A stretch of DNA of 64,000 nt from Candidatus Limnocylindrales bacterium (GTDB lineage: Bacteria > Desulfobacterota > Binatia > UBA1149 > CAITLU01): the NCBI GenBank assembly GCA_035626395.1, contig DASPNR010000042.1:248001-312000 (forward strand), given 5' to 3'. The translations under genes were made by a program, and so were the position numbers. Shown piece by piece: positions 1-8,521 of this stretch (position 1 is its first letter; each line of letters opens with the position of its first letter). The notes under the pieces are model-generated. The model was not told where the DNA came from. It did no database searches and was given only the letters and a program-made list of their open reading frames with translations.

Positions 1-55
1 AGGGCGCAGGCCGCAACGCGTGCAGCGACCGCCCACTGCGCGCCGGGAGGACCGC

Positions 56-721
56 GTGAGACTGCCGAGGCCCGCAGCAGGGGTGATCTTCGATCTGGAT
101 GGCGTCCTGCTCGACACCGAGCACTTCTACACCGAGGTGACGCAGGAGATCTGCGGCGGCTACGGCAAGGTTTTCGACTGGTCGATCAAGCGCAACATGA
201 TCGGGCGTCCTTCGCTGGAATCGGCGCAGTATCTGGTCGAAGCGCTGTCGCTCCCGATCACGCCGCAGGAGTATCTGAAGCGACGCGGCGCGCGTCTGGA
301 GGAGCTGTTTGCCGGAGCGCTCGAGCAGCCGGGCGCCGAGCGGTTCACACGCGCGCTGTGCGAGCGCCGCGTGCCGATCGCGGTCGCCACCAGCAGCGAG
401 CGGCGGCTGTTCGAGCTCAAGACCGGCAGGCACGGAGAATGGTTCGGTTGCTTCGGCGCGGTCGTCGTCGGTGACGATCCTCGCGTGAAGGCTGGCAAAC
501 CGGCGCCCGACATCTTTCTGGTCGCAGCTTCCGAGCTCGGCATCGAGCCGTCGCGGTGCGTGGTGTTCGAGGATGCGCCGGCCGGTCTTCAGGCAGCGCG
601 CGCGGCTGGCATGATGGTGGTGGCGCTGCCCGATCCGGCGATGGACCGCGCCCCGTACGAGAGCGCGGATCTGGTGATCGACTCCTTCGACCAGATCACT
701 CCGGAAGATCTCGGACTGTAG
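56..721 (+). CDS. HAD hydrolase, pseudouridine-5'-phosphatase/GPP1-like
   Basis: A 221-residue HAD phosphatase with a cap domain, probably cytoplasmic and acting on a small phosphomonoester. Motif I is FDLDGVLLDTE (nucleophile Asp13, acid/base Asp15), motif II is the ATSSE stretch, motif III is the Lys of KAGKPAPD, and motif IV is FEDAPAG. The run from DTEHFY through QEICGGYGK and the GDDPRVKAGKPAPDIF block recalls the eukaryotic PUDP/HDHD1 and yeast GPP1 branch more than ordinary beta-phosphoglucomutases. I chose the GTG at 56 because GGGAGG lies five bases upstream; a GTG at 20 would add 12 residues without homology. The substrate is inferred from family resemblance only. Confidence 0.85.
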   Translation: MRLPRPAAGVIFDLDGVLLDTEHFYTEVTQEICGGYGKVFDWSIKRNMIGRPSLESAQYLVEALSLPITPQEYLKRRGARLEELFAGALEQPGAERFTRALCERRVPIAVATSSERRLFELKTGRHGEWFGCFGAVVVGDDPRVKAGKPAPDIFLVAASELGIEPSRCVVFEDAPAGLQAARAAGMMVVALPDPAMDRAPYESADLVIDSFDQITPEDLGL

Positions 722-769
722 TGGCCGCGCGAAACGGTCGCGTCCCGACGAAGCGTCTTCGCCGGCGAC

Positions 770-1177
770 CTACCGCCAGCGGAACGTGACCGGAACGTCG
801 ATGGCCGGAAGAATGCTCAGCCGCACCGGGCAGGTGTGCGCTGCCTGCTCGAGCGCCCGTCGCGCCTCGTCCTCGAGCGCTGCCGGCACCTCGATCTGCA
901 CCGCGATTCGCTGGATGCGGCGCGGCGCCGCGGCAGTCATCTCCTTGTCCAGCGTCATGCGCGTACCCTCGATGTTCCAGCCGTTCTTGCGAGCGACGAT
1001 GCCCATGATGGTCGCCATGCACGTGCCCAGAGCGGTGGCGACCAGATCCGTCGGAGAGAAGGACTCGCCGCGTCCCTGATTGTCGACCGGCGCGTCGGTC
1101 TCCAGCTCGGTTCCGGAAGGTGCATGCCGCGCTTCGCAGTGCAGATCGCCCTTGTACTCGACCTCGATCCGTACCAT
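770..1177 (-). CDS. OsmC family peroxiredoxin-like protein
   Basis: A 135-residue OsmC/Ohr-fold protein. These proteins reduce organic hydroperoxides with a pair of cysteines in a dimer. Cys53 (in ALGTCMATIM) and Cys116 (in AHTCPVRL) sit at the expected positions, and the central helix carries the usual SPTDLVATALGTC block. Whether it is a true Ohr, OsmC or a YhfA-type relative cannot be settled by eye; the short length and the GRGESFSPTDL segment suit the general OsmC group. It starts 18 bases after the stop of the racemase upstream and is very likely co-transcribed with it. Confidence 0.88.
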   Translation of the reverse strand: MVRIEVEYKGDLHCEARHAPSGTELETDAPVDNQGRGESFSPTDLVATALGTCMATIMGIVARKNGWNIEGTRMTLDKEMTAAAPRRIQRIAVQIEVPAALEDEARRALEQAAHTCPVRLSILPAIDVPVTFRWR

Positions 1178-1195
1178 CGCCCGCTCCCTTGCCGT

Positions 1196-2335
1196 TCAGC
1201 CGACGGCGCCGGCCGCGCGCAGCTCGGCGATCTCCTGCGACGACAATCCCGCTTCGGCCAGCACCGCATCGGTGTGGGCGCCGGGAATGGGCGCCGAGGC
1301 GGCGGCATTGCCGGGCGTGCGCGAAAGACGCGGCGCCGGTGCAGGCATCATCGCGCCTCCCACGCCGTCGACGAACGTCTTGCGCGCGACATTGTGAGGA
1401 TGCGCGGCCGCCTCGCCGAGGCCGAGGATCGGAGCAACGCACGCGTCGGTGCCGTCGAAGATCTGCGTCCACTCCTGGCGCGTCCTGGTGCGGAACACTT
1501 CGGCGAATCGCCTGCGCATGTCGCCCCAGCTCGAGCGGTCCATCTGATACGGCAGGTCCTCGCCGGCAAGGCCCAGGCCGTCGAGCAGGCGCGCGTAGAA
1601 CTGAGGCTCGATGGCGCCCACGGACATGAACTGGCCGTCGCTGGTCTCGTAGGTGTCGTAGAAGTGCGCGCCGGTATCCAGAAGGTTGGTGCCGCGCGGC
1701 CCGCCCCAGAGCCCCGCATGAAAGAAGCCGAAGACGAAGCTCGACAGATGCGCGGCGCCGTCGACCATCGCCGAGTCGACGACCTGGCCTTTTCCCGACC
1801 GGCTGCGCTCGAGAAGCGCCAGCACCACGCCGAGCGCGCACAGCATGCCGCCGCCGGCGAAGTCGCCGAGCAGATTGACCGGCGGGATCGGCTTCTCGCC
1901 CTCGCGTCCGAAGAGGCTGAGCGCCCCCGACAGCGCAATGTAGTTGATGTCGTGCCCGGCCATTGGGGCGAAAGGCCCGTCCTGGCCCCAGCCGGTCAGC
2001 CGCGCGTAGACGAGCGCAGGGTTGCGGGCCATCGCAACCTCGGGCCCCGCCCCCAGCTTCTCCATCACGCCGGGGCGGAACGGCTCGATCAACACGTCGG
2101 CTTTCTCGATCAGCCGCAGCAGCGTGGCCACGCCGCGGGCGTCCTTCATGTTGATTCCGATCGAACGCTTGCCGCGAGCCAGGTAGTCGCGCGTTGGATC
2201 GGGCCGGGAGCCGGCGGTCGGGCTGCGGTCGACGCGGATCACTTCGGCACCGAAGTCGGCCAGGATCAGGCCGGCGTAGGGTGCCGGGGCCAGCCCTGCC
2301 ATCTCGATGACGCGAAAGCCGGAAAGAGGTCCCAT
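1196..2335 (-). CDS. CaiB/BaiF CoA-transferase family, alpha-methylacyl-CoA racemase type
   Basis: A 379-residue family III CoA-transferase-fold enzyme. It most resembles alpha-methylacyl-CoA racemase, which epimerises 2-methylacyl-CoA esters by proton transfer through a His/Asp pair. His128 (in GHDINYIALSG), Asp158 (in NLLGDFAGGG) and Glu243 (in GAIEPQFY) match the catalytic residues known for the mycobacterial enzyme MCR, so a racemase is favoured over a CoA transferase. The start at 2335 begins with the conserved GPLSGFRVIEMAGL and has GAGG eight bases upstream. The open frame runs further upstream, but that part is Arg-rich and unlike the family. A role in branched-chain or sterol side-chain degradation is inference. 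Confidence 0.9.
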   Translation of the reverse strand: MGPLSGFRVIEMAGLAPAPYAGLILADFGAEVIRVDRSPTAGSRPDPTRDYLARGKRSIGINMKDARGVATLLRLIEKADVLIEPFRPGVMEKLGAGPEVAMARNPALVYARLTGWGQDGPFAPMAGHDINYIALSGALSLFGREGEKPIPPVNLLGDFAGGGMLCALGVVLALLERSRSGKGQVVDSAMVDGAAHLSSFVFGFFHAGLWGGPRGTNLLDTGAHFYDTYETSDGQFMSVGAIEPQFYARLLDGLGLAGEDLPYQMDRSSWGDMRRRFAEVFRTRTRQEWTQIFDGTDACVAPILGLGEAAAHPHNVARKTFVDGVGGAMMPAPAPRLSRTPGNAAASAPIPGAHTDAVLAEAGLSSQEIAELRAAGAVG

Positions 2336-2651
2336 GAAAACGTCCTCGGTTCGCTCTGCCTGGCGCTTCGGGCGGCGCCTCGGCGGAACTGCTGATGATT
2401 TCGATGTCCGACGCGGCGGCCGCCGTGGGCCCGCACGCTGCAGGCTGCACGAGCCGGCAGCGCTACGTTGCCGCGCTCTCCGAGTCAAAAGAGCGAGCGC
2501 CGCAGCCGCCATCGCGAATGCACCAGAAACCCCTGCAATGACGCGCATCTAGCGTTGACTTAGCGGGTGCGAAACGGGCATAGTCCGGCTTCGCTCGGGG
2601 GCAAAGCCAAATCTCTCGTGTCTCGCGGGAACCCGGCTGCAAGGGTCACTC
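2336..2651. other. Divergent intergenic region
   Basis: This 316-base gap separates the racemase gene, read leftward, from the cysteine-rich protein gene, read rightward. Apart from one promoter-like pair at 2555-2584 I see no conserved gene or RNA. The racemase frame stays open for 71 codons into it, but the translation is Arg/Pro-rich and looks non-coding. Confidence 0.5.
2555..2584 (+). promoter_or_regulatory. Candidate sigma70-type promoter
   Basis: TTGACT at 2555-2560 and CATAGT at 2579-2584 are separated by 18 bases, a plausible -35/-10 pair about 70 bases before the start of the cysteine-rich gene at 2652. The -10 matches only four of six consensus bases, so this is a prediction by eye. 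Confidence 0.35.
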
Positions 2652-5597
2652 ATGAAATCAGCACGCGCGTCCGTTCTGGCCACGTTGTTCTTCGCGCTCG
2701 CGGCCGTCACTCCGTGGGCAGCCGTCGACCTGGCCCAGGCGCAACCGATCTTCCGTACGCCCGAGCTGGCCTGCAGCCAGGGCATCGGCGCCTCCGGCCG
2801 CCGCTACATCGAGCAGGTCCTTGCAGCGCGCATTCGCTGCCAGGCCCGCGCCATCAAAGGCATCATCGATCCGGCCACGAACTGCCGCAGCGGTGAGGGC
2901 GACGAGAAGCTTCAGCAGGCGCTGCGGAGCGCGCAGCTCAAGCTGAGCCACTCCCTTCCCGTGCACTGCGCCGGCGTCGACCTGACCAAGCTCGACTTTC
3001 CCGGCGTCTGCACCGACTCCAACGGCGCTCCGTTCGATACGCTCGATCTCGAGGACTGCATCGTTGCCGAGACCGACGAGATCGCCGCCGCTCTGCTCGG
3101 CATGTACTACCCGCCGATCGACGACTTCTTCCGCGGCTTCAAGTCCATCTGCCTGCGCGGCACGCCGCTGCACGGCTTCAAGATGTTCCGCGGCGACATC
3201 CGCTCCCGCGGCGCGTGCACCATCCGCAAGGCGCTGCATCAGCTCGACGAGGACGTCGACTGCCGCAACGACATTCCGACCTGGGGCCCGGGCACCGGCG
3301 ACGAGCTGGTCGATGCGCAGATCCGCCGCTCCTACCTCCAGCTGCTCGGCGGCATTCCCATCGAGTGCGCCAACTTCAATATCGACGACCTGCACTACCA
3401 GGACGTTTGCCCCGACGGCACGGGCGGCATCTTCACCATCTTCGATTTGAAGGAGTGCATCTTCAACGCCACGCGTCCGCAGACGCAGAACGTCATCAAT
3501 CTGCTGTTCCCCACCGATCCGGTGTGTGGAAACGGGCGCCTGGAGCCGACCGAGGAGTGCGACAGCGGCACCGGCAACTCCGACACGACTCCGGATGCCT
3601 GCCGCACCAACTGCCAGGCCGCCGATTGCGGCGACGGCACCACCGACACCGGTGAGCAGTGCGATGACGGCAACACCATCGAGACCGACGACTGCACCAG
3701 CGAATGCGTGCCTGGACAGTGCGGCGACGGCGTCAAGCAGGGCAACGAGGAGTGCGACAACGGCGTCAACAACTCCGACACGACCCCCGACGCCTGCCGC
3801 CTGAACTGCCACAATCCCTCGTGCGGCGACGGCGTCACCGATCCGAGCTTCGGCGACGAAGAGTGCGACGACGGCAACAAGAGCTCGAACGACGACTGCA
3901 GCTCCACGTGCAAGATCGAGTTCTGCGGCGACGGCATCAAGCAGACCAGCGAGCAGTGCGACACCAGCGCGGCGGCCTGCAACGACAACCGCGCCAGCTG
4001 CAGCTCGGGCTGCGAATGCCAGCTGCCGTGCCCCGGCTCCGGCGAGCTCACGCTGTTCGCCGGCTATGGCCAGGAGTGCAACACCAACGCCGACTGCCCG
4101 GTCGGCACCTGCGACAAGGCGAACTCGGGCCGGTGCAAGAGCGTAACGGCGCTGGACAGCGGCTGGACCGGGCTGGCGCACGAAGCCGACATCAACAATC
4201 TCGTGGTCACGCGTGGCTTCATCGAGTGCGACGCCACGTCCGCACCGTGCGGCGTCTGCGAGCTGGCCGGAATCGATCCGGCCAACAGGAACTGCCGCTG
4301 CCGCAGCAACAACCAGGCGATCTGCGATCAACCGTTCGAGGCCGATGCCGACGATTGCGGCGGTGAGACGTGCGATTGCTACTTCGGCGCTCCATTCCCG
4401 CTCTCCTCGGGCGGAACGCCGGCGTGCATCGTCAATCGCTTCTTCGAGGACGTCAGCGGCACCGCCAACGTCGACCTCGGCGCCGGCGCGATCACGGCAA
4501 ACCTGCGCACGCAGGTCTTCCTCGGCATCGAAACGGTCATTCCGTGCCCGATGTGCGGTGGCCGCTGCTCGGAGAATCCGTCCCAGCTCTGCGTATTCGA
4601 CGACGATTGCACAACCGGAACCTGCAACGACGATCCGGTGCGCGACGACGGCGTGCGCGGAGGCGTGTGCATCGAAGGCCGCAACGCGGGAACCGCGTGC
4701 GACGTCAACGGCATCAACACGACCTTCCCGGGTCGCGAGAACCAGGAGCCCGGCGGCGCCGGTTACAGCATCGACTGCTTCCCCGACACAGGAAAGAACG
4801 TGTCGGGCAGTGGCCTCACCATCCAGCTGACGCAGACGACCGGCGCCGCGGAGCTGGGCTTCGAGGTGCCGTGCGGCAACGGCGACCTCCTGTGCCCGTG
4901 CCGCGTCTGCACGTCCGACAACAGCGTCCCGTGCGATTCCAATGCCGACTGCGCCTCCCAGCCCGGCACGTGCCAGGTATCGAACAAGTTCACCTGCGGG
5001 AACAACGCGGACTGCGCCAGTGTCGATACGGGGCCGTGCCTCAACCCCGGCATCAAGCGCTGCGACAAAGCCACGTCGAAAACGTGTACGACCAACGCCG
5101 ATTGCGTCGCGACGAACCTGGGTTCCTGTAACCTCTCGTCGTGCAGCGCCAATGGATCGGGCGTGTTCCCGCAGCCGAACGACTGCGAGGGCAACCAGTG
5201 CAACGATCAGGGCAACGGCGAGGGCGAGTGCGCGACGGGCCCGGATACGTTGACGTGCGACGGCATCATCCGGCCGAACGGAAAGGGAATCCTGACCTGC
5301 AATACGAACGAGGATTGCAGTCCCGCGGTCGTAGGCAGGGACGTTGGCAACTGCACGATCGTGGAGCGCCGCAAGTGTTTCACCGACCCGATCGTTGCCA
5401 GCGGTGATCCCGACCCGTCGGCACCGGTGGGAGCAGCCACGTTCTGCATCCCGCCGACGTCCAATAGCGGCATCAACAGCGTGGCCGGCCTGCCGGGCCC
5501 CGGCCGTGTGACCAACCAGGCGCGCTCCAGGACGTTCTGCGAGAGCGATCCGACGCGCCAGTACCAGCCCGGGATCGGTGGCTGCACCGACGACTGA
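2652..5597 (+). CDS. Large exported cysteine-rich protein with myxococcal-type CGDG repeats
   Basis: A 981-residue exported protein of unknown function. Residues 1-31 form a signal peptide ending near LAQAQ. Residues about 32-288 form a domain shared with the protein encoded at 5836-6681 (IKGIIDPATNC, DTLDLEDCI, WGPGTGDELVDA, DLKECIFN). Residues about 290-460 carry five cysteine-rich repeats of the CGDG..(Q/E)(E/Q)CDDGN type, known as the myxococcus cysteine-rich repeat or DUF4215. The remainder holds short CxxNxDC...GxC units (for example CNTNADCPVGTC and CDSNADC) around a beta-rich stretch. The many cysteines suggest a disulfide-bonded surface protein. No sorting signal is visible at the C-terminus. 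A strong stem-loop follows 24 bases after the stop. Confidence 0.85.
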   Translation: MKSARASVLATLFFALAAVTPWAAVDLAQAQPIFRTPELACSQGIGASGRRYIEQVLAARIRCQARAIKGIIDPATNCRSGEGDEKLQQALRSAQLKLSHSLPVHCAGVDLTKLDFPGVCTDSNGAPFDTLDLEDCIVAETDEIAAALLGMYYPPIDDFFRGFKSICLRGTPLHGFKMFRGDIRSRGACTIRKALHQLDEDVDCRNDIPTWGPGTGDELVDAQIRRSYLQLLGGIPIECANFNIDDLHYQDVCPDGTGGIFTIFDLKECIFNATRPQTQNVINLLFPTDPVCGNGRLEPTEECDSGTGNSDTTPDACRTNCQAADCGDGTTDTGEQCDDGNTIETDDCTSECVPGQCGDGVKQGNEECDNGVNNSDTTPDACRLNCHNPSCGDGVTDPSFGDEECDDGNKSSNDDCSSTCKIEFCGDGIKQTSEQCDTSAAACNDNRASCSSGCECQLPCPGSGELTLFAGYGQECNTNADCPVGTCDKANSGRCKSVTALDSGWTGLAHEADINNLVVTRGFIECDATSAPCGVCELAGIDPANRNCRCRSNNQAICDQPFEADADDCGGETCDCYFGAPFPLSSGGTPACIVNRFFEDVSGTANVDLGAGAITANLRTQVFLGIETVIPCPMCGGRCSENPSQLCVFDDDCTTGTCNDDPVRDDGVRGGVCIEGRNAGTACDVNGINTTFPGRENQEPGGAGYSIDCFPDTGKNVSGSGLTIQLTQTTGAAELGFEVPCGNGDLLCPCRVCTSDNSVPCDSNADCASQPGTCQVSNKFTCGNNADCASVDTGPCLNPGIKRCDKATSKTCTTNADCVATNLGSCNLSSCSANGSGVFPQPNDCEGNQCNDQGNGEGECATGPDTLTCDGIIRPNGKGILTCNTNEDCSPAVVGRDVGNCTIVERRKCFTDPIVASGDPDPSAPVGAATFCIPPTSNSGINSVAGLPGPGRVTNQARSRTFCESDPTRQYQPGIGGCTDD

Positions 5598-5621
5598 TCC
5601 CGCCTCTGCCTGAGCATCGGC

Positions 5622-5660
5622 CGACGGCCCGTTCGCTGCGTGCGAGCGGGCCGTCGTCGT
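5622..5660 (+). terminator. Strong stem-loop, probable terminator
   Basis: CGACGGCCCG (5622-5631) pairs perfectly with CGGGCCGTCG (5647-5656). Inside it TTCGC pairs with GCGAG with one G-T wobble, giving a 15-bp stem with a TGCGT loop. Only a weak T-rich stretch (TCGTTTCC) follows. Its place 24 bases after the stop of the 981-residue gene suits transcription termination. Confidence 0.65.
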
Positions 5661-5703
5661 TTCCGGATGTGGGAGACGTCGCGGCCGAGCCGACATTCGC
5701 CGT

Positions 5704-5740
5704 CCTGACCCCGGTCCCCTTGTTCACCGGTCAGGGGTCA
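5704..5740. repeat. Alternative-pairing inverted repeats
   Basis: CCTGACC (5704-5710) pairs with GGTCAGG (5729-5735), and the overlapping TGACCCC (5706-5712) pairs with GGGGTCA (5734-5740), with CCGGT/ACCGG nested inside. It lies between the two paralogous cysteine-rich genes. The GGGGTCA element also occurs in the repeat relics at 23 and 62.5 kb. Function unknown. Confidence 0.4.
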
Positions 5741-5835
5741 TGCCATACAAGGCGCTAACCATTGCAGTGATGTGCGAGAGCGCATGGGGCGCGCTCTCGC
5801 CGGCGGCCGGCGGCCACGGCCAAGACGAGGCGGAC

Positions 5836-6681
5836 ATGACGACCAAGCTTCGGACGACGCTCATCCTTGCCATCGCGACGCTGCCCTTGGCAGTACAGGC
5901 GCCTGCCCAGGAACTGACGCGCAAGGAGATGATGTGCCGGCGCCAGATCTCGGAGACGGGGCGCGGCTACATCGAGATGACCCTGGAGGCGCGCATCGGC
6001 TGCCAGAACCGCGCGATCAAGGGCCGCATCGACCCGGCAACGGACTGTACGACCGGGGACGGCGACAAGAAGCTGCAGAAGGACCTGGACCGGACCGCGC
6101 TGGTGCTCGGGCGCGAGATGCACGAGATCTGCGATGAGGTCGACCTGGGCGCGCTCGGCTATCCGGGCCCGTGCGCCGGCGACAAGGGCATCGTCTTCGA
6201 CGTCGACGATCTCGAGGATTGCATCGCCGAGCAGGCACAGCCGATCGTCACCACGCTGCTGGACTTCTACTTTCCGCCCATCGACCGCACCTACGGCGGC
6301 GACCGCCTGATCTGTCTGCGCCAGACGCCGCGGCAGGCCTTCCGAATGTTCCGCGGCGATCTGCGCACGCGCGACGACTGCTCGCTCGCCGTGATCGCCG
6401 GCTCGCTGCCCGGCAACGTCCAGTGCCGCAACGACGTGTTCGCCTGGGGCCCCGGCACCGGCGACGATCTCGTCGACGCGCACATCCACCGCGCCTACGT
6501 CGAGCTGCTCAATGCGATTCCGGAGGAGTGCTCGTTCTTCGATATCGACGAGCTCGGCTACCAGGACGTTTGCCTGGACGAGACCGGCGGGAACTTCAGC
6601 GTCGTGGACCTGAAGGAATGCCTGTTCAACGAGAATCGCGATCAGGTCCAGGAAGCGCTGAACATCCTGTTCCCGCAATGA
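5836..6681 (+). CDS. Exported cysteine-rich protein, paralog of the preceding gene's N-terminal domain
   Basis: A 281-residue exported protein with a signal peptide ending near QAPAQ. After the signal it aligns along its whole length with residues about 32-288 of the larger neighbour: YIE..LEARI.CQ.RAIKG.IDPAT.C, then VDLGALGYPGPC, DLEDCI, FYFPPID, FRMFRGD, CRNDVFAWGPGTGDDLVDAHI and DLKECLFN. Cysteine positions are kept in both. It lacks the CGDG repeats, so it amounts to the shared domain on its own. The start at 5836 has GACGAGG five bases upstream; an in-frame ATG at 5740 would push the signal peptide inward. The tandem copy implies duplication. Function unknown. Confidence 0.82.
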   Translation: MTTKLRTTLILAIATLPLAVQAPAQELTRKEMMCRRQISETGRGYIEMTLEARIGCQNRAIKGRIDPATDCTTGDGDKKLQKDLDRTALVLGREMHEICDEVDLGALGYPGPCAGDKGIVFDVDDLEDCIAEQAQPIVTTLLDFYFPPIDRTYGGDRLICLRQTPRQAFRMFRGDLRTRDDCSLAVIAGSLPGNVQCRNDVFAWGPGTGDDLVDAHIHRAYVELLNAIPEECSFFDIDELGYQDVCLDETGGNFSVVDLKECLFNENRDQVQEALNILFPQ

Positions 6682-6799
6682 CGCTCGAGCGGCGGCGGCC
6701 GTGTCCCCGGCGAGACGTGGGGTTTCCCCCGCGCTTTCGCCAGGAACATGGCCGGCGCCGCATGCGACTGTCTACGGTGGCGGAGCGTCCATCGTGCGC

Positions 6800-8521
6800 T
6801 CAGGCTGCCGGTTCGGGAAGCGGCGCCACTGCCGGCAGCACCAGCACCATGCGCGTTCCACCTTCGCGCGGCGCCTCGGCCCAGATCGCTCCGCCGTGGT
6901 GGCGCGCGACTTCCCGGCAGATGGCAAGACCGAGACCCGTTCCCTTCGGCTTGTCCTTGCCGCCGCCCTGCCGGAAGCGCTCGAACACGACCTCGCGATC
7001 CTCTTCGGGAATGCCGGGCCCGGTGTCGGTGACGGTCACGCGCAGCACGCTTTCTCCTTCATGATCGGAGGCGCACGCTTCGACGCGAACGCTGCCGCCG
7101 CGCGGCGTGAACTTCATGGCGTTGCTGCACAGGTTGGCGAAGACCTGGATCAGGCGATCGCGATCCCCGCGAATGGCCGGCACGTCGGCGGCCACCGAGA
7201 GCTGCAGGTCGATGCCGCCCTCCTGGAAGAGCGGCCGGAACGTCGTCACCACGTGCTCGATCAGCGCGCCCGGATCCTCGATCACTTCCAGGTGCCAGTC
7301 GGCCTTGCCGGCTTCGATCTTGGACAGGTCGAGCAGGTCGTTGATCAGCCGCGTCAGCCGCTCGGTCTCCTCCATGATGACCTTGCTGAAGCGCTTGCCG
7401 CTCTGCGGATCGCGCTCGCCGTAGCGGTGGATGATCTTGGCCGAAGAGGAGATGGCCGCCAGCGGCGTGCGCAGCTCGTGCGAGACGTTGCTGAGGAATT
7501 CCGACTTGAGCCGGTCGTACTCGGTCAGGCGCGTGTTGGTCTCCTGCAGCTCGGCGGTGCGTTCGCGCACCTTGCTCTCGAGCAGTCGCGAGTGCTCCTC
7601 GATCTGCGCGCGCAGCTTCTTCTCCTGCTGCGTGGATTCCTCGGCCAGCTGCTTGGCCACCAGCAGCTCGCTCATGCTGGTGCGAATGGAGCGGCGCATC
7701 GCCTCGAACTGGCGCGCCAGCAGGCCGATTTCGTCGCTGGATTCGACCGCCTTGATTTCCTGGTCGAGGTCTCCGGTGGCGATGGCGGCGGCGTCCTCGG
7801 CGAGCTGGGTCAGCGGGCTCAGGAGCCGGCGGCTCGTCCACACCGATGCCGCCAGACCCAGCACCGCGATCATCGCTGCCACCAGCATCGCCACCGTGAT
7901 CGAGCGCGCCAGCACCATCTGTCCGCGCTGCATCGCGCGCGCCGCCTGCGTGCGCAGCGGCGTCAGGTCGAAGCCGAGCACCAGCCAGCCCCACTCGCGT
8001 CCACCGACGACCAGGGCCTGCGTGATCTCGACGACTTCCTTGCCGTCGCTCTGCCGGACCATCCGCGGCGCCGTCTGCGTGACGGGCGCGGCACGCGTGC
8101 CGACCTTGTGCGGATCGGTATGGACGATGACCACGCCGGCGGCATTGACGAGGAAGCAGTGCGTGAGATTCTCGTTCTTGGCCTGCATGGTGCGGACGGT
8201 TTCGGTGATGAACGCGAAGTCGTAGCCGGCGATGGCCGTCTCCATGCTGGCCGCCATGCCGTCGGCGAGCAGCACGCCGCGCTCGATCATTCCCTTCTGC
8301 AGCTGCACCGAGGCACGCTCGATCTCGCTGTTGAGCACCGCCGAGTGTCGGTACATGAGCGTTGCCGACAGCAGCGCGATGCACGCGAAGAGCGCCACGG
8401 CGCCGGCCAGCGCCAGCTTGAGGTGCAGGCCGTAGCCCTGCTGCACGATCTCGGTTATGCGCGTGCCGCCGGCGGCGTGCGCTGCCGGCGCGGCCTTGGC
8501 GCTGCTGGCTTGCGCGCTCAT
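6800..8521 (-). CDS. Membrane sensor histidine kinase with HAMP domain
   Basis: A 573-residue inner-membrane kinase. Transmembrane helices lie at about 33-55 and 204-229 and enclose a periplasmic sensor region of about 145 residues. A HAMP domain follows (about 228-280), then a coiled coil (about 285-335), HisKA with the phospho-accepting His348 in SHELRTPL, and the ATPase domain with N-box NLCSNAMKFTP, G1 DTGPGIP, F-box FERFRQ and G2 GTGLGLAI. All key residues are present. Its start overlaps the stop of the PhnD-like gene by four bases (ATGA), so the two are translationally coupled. No response regulator gene is adjacent. Confidence 0.93.
   Translation of the reverse strand: MSAQASSAKAAPAAHAAGGTRITEIVQQGYGLHLKLALAGAVALFACIALLSATLMYRHSAVLNSEIERASVQLQKGMIERGVLLADGMAASMETAIAGYDFAFITETVRTMQAKNENLTHCFLVNAAGVVIVHTDPHKVGTRAAPVTQTAPRMVRQSDGKEVVEITQALVVGGREWGWLVLGFDLTPLRTQAARAMQRGQMVLARSITVAMLVAAMIAVLGLAASVWTSRRLLSPLTQLAEDAAAIATGDLDQEIKAVESSDEIGLLARQFEAMRRSIRTSMSELLVAKQLAEESTQQEKKLRAQIEEHSRLLESKVRERTAELQETNTRLTEYDRLKSEFLSNVSHELRTPLAAISSSAKIIHRYGERDPQSGKRFSKVIMEETERLTRLINDLLDLSKIEAGKADWHLEVIEDPGALIEHVVTTFRPLFQEGGIDLQLSVAADVPAIRGDRDRLIQVFANLCSNAMKFTPRGGSVRVEACASDHEGESVLRVTVTDTGPGIPEEDREVVFERFRQGGGKDKPKGTGLGLAICREVARHHGGAIWAEAPREGGTRMVLVLPAVAPLPEPAA

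Noticed and set aside
2658..5696. Long minus-strand open frame (about 1000 codons) opposite the cysteine-rich gene
   Set aside because: It is a GC-driven shadow: Ala/Arg/Val-rich, no motif, and lies fully antisense to a gene with signal peptide, repeats and terminator.
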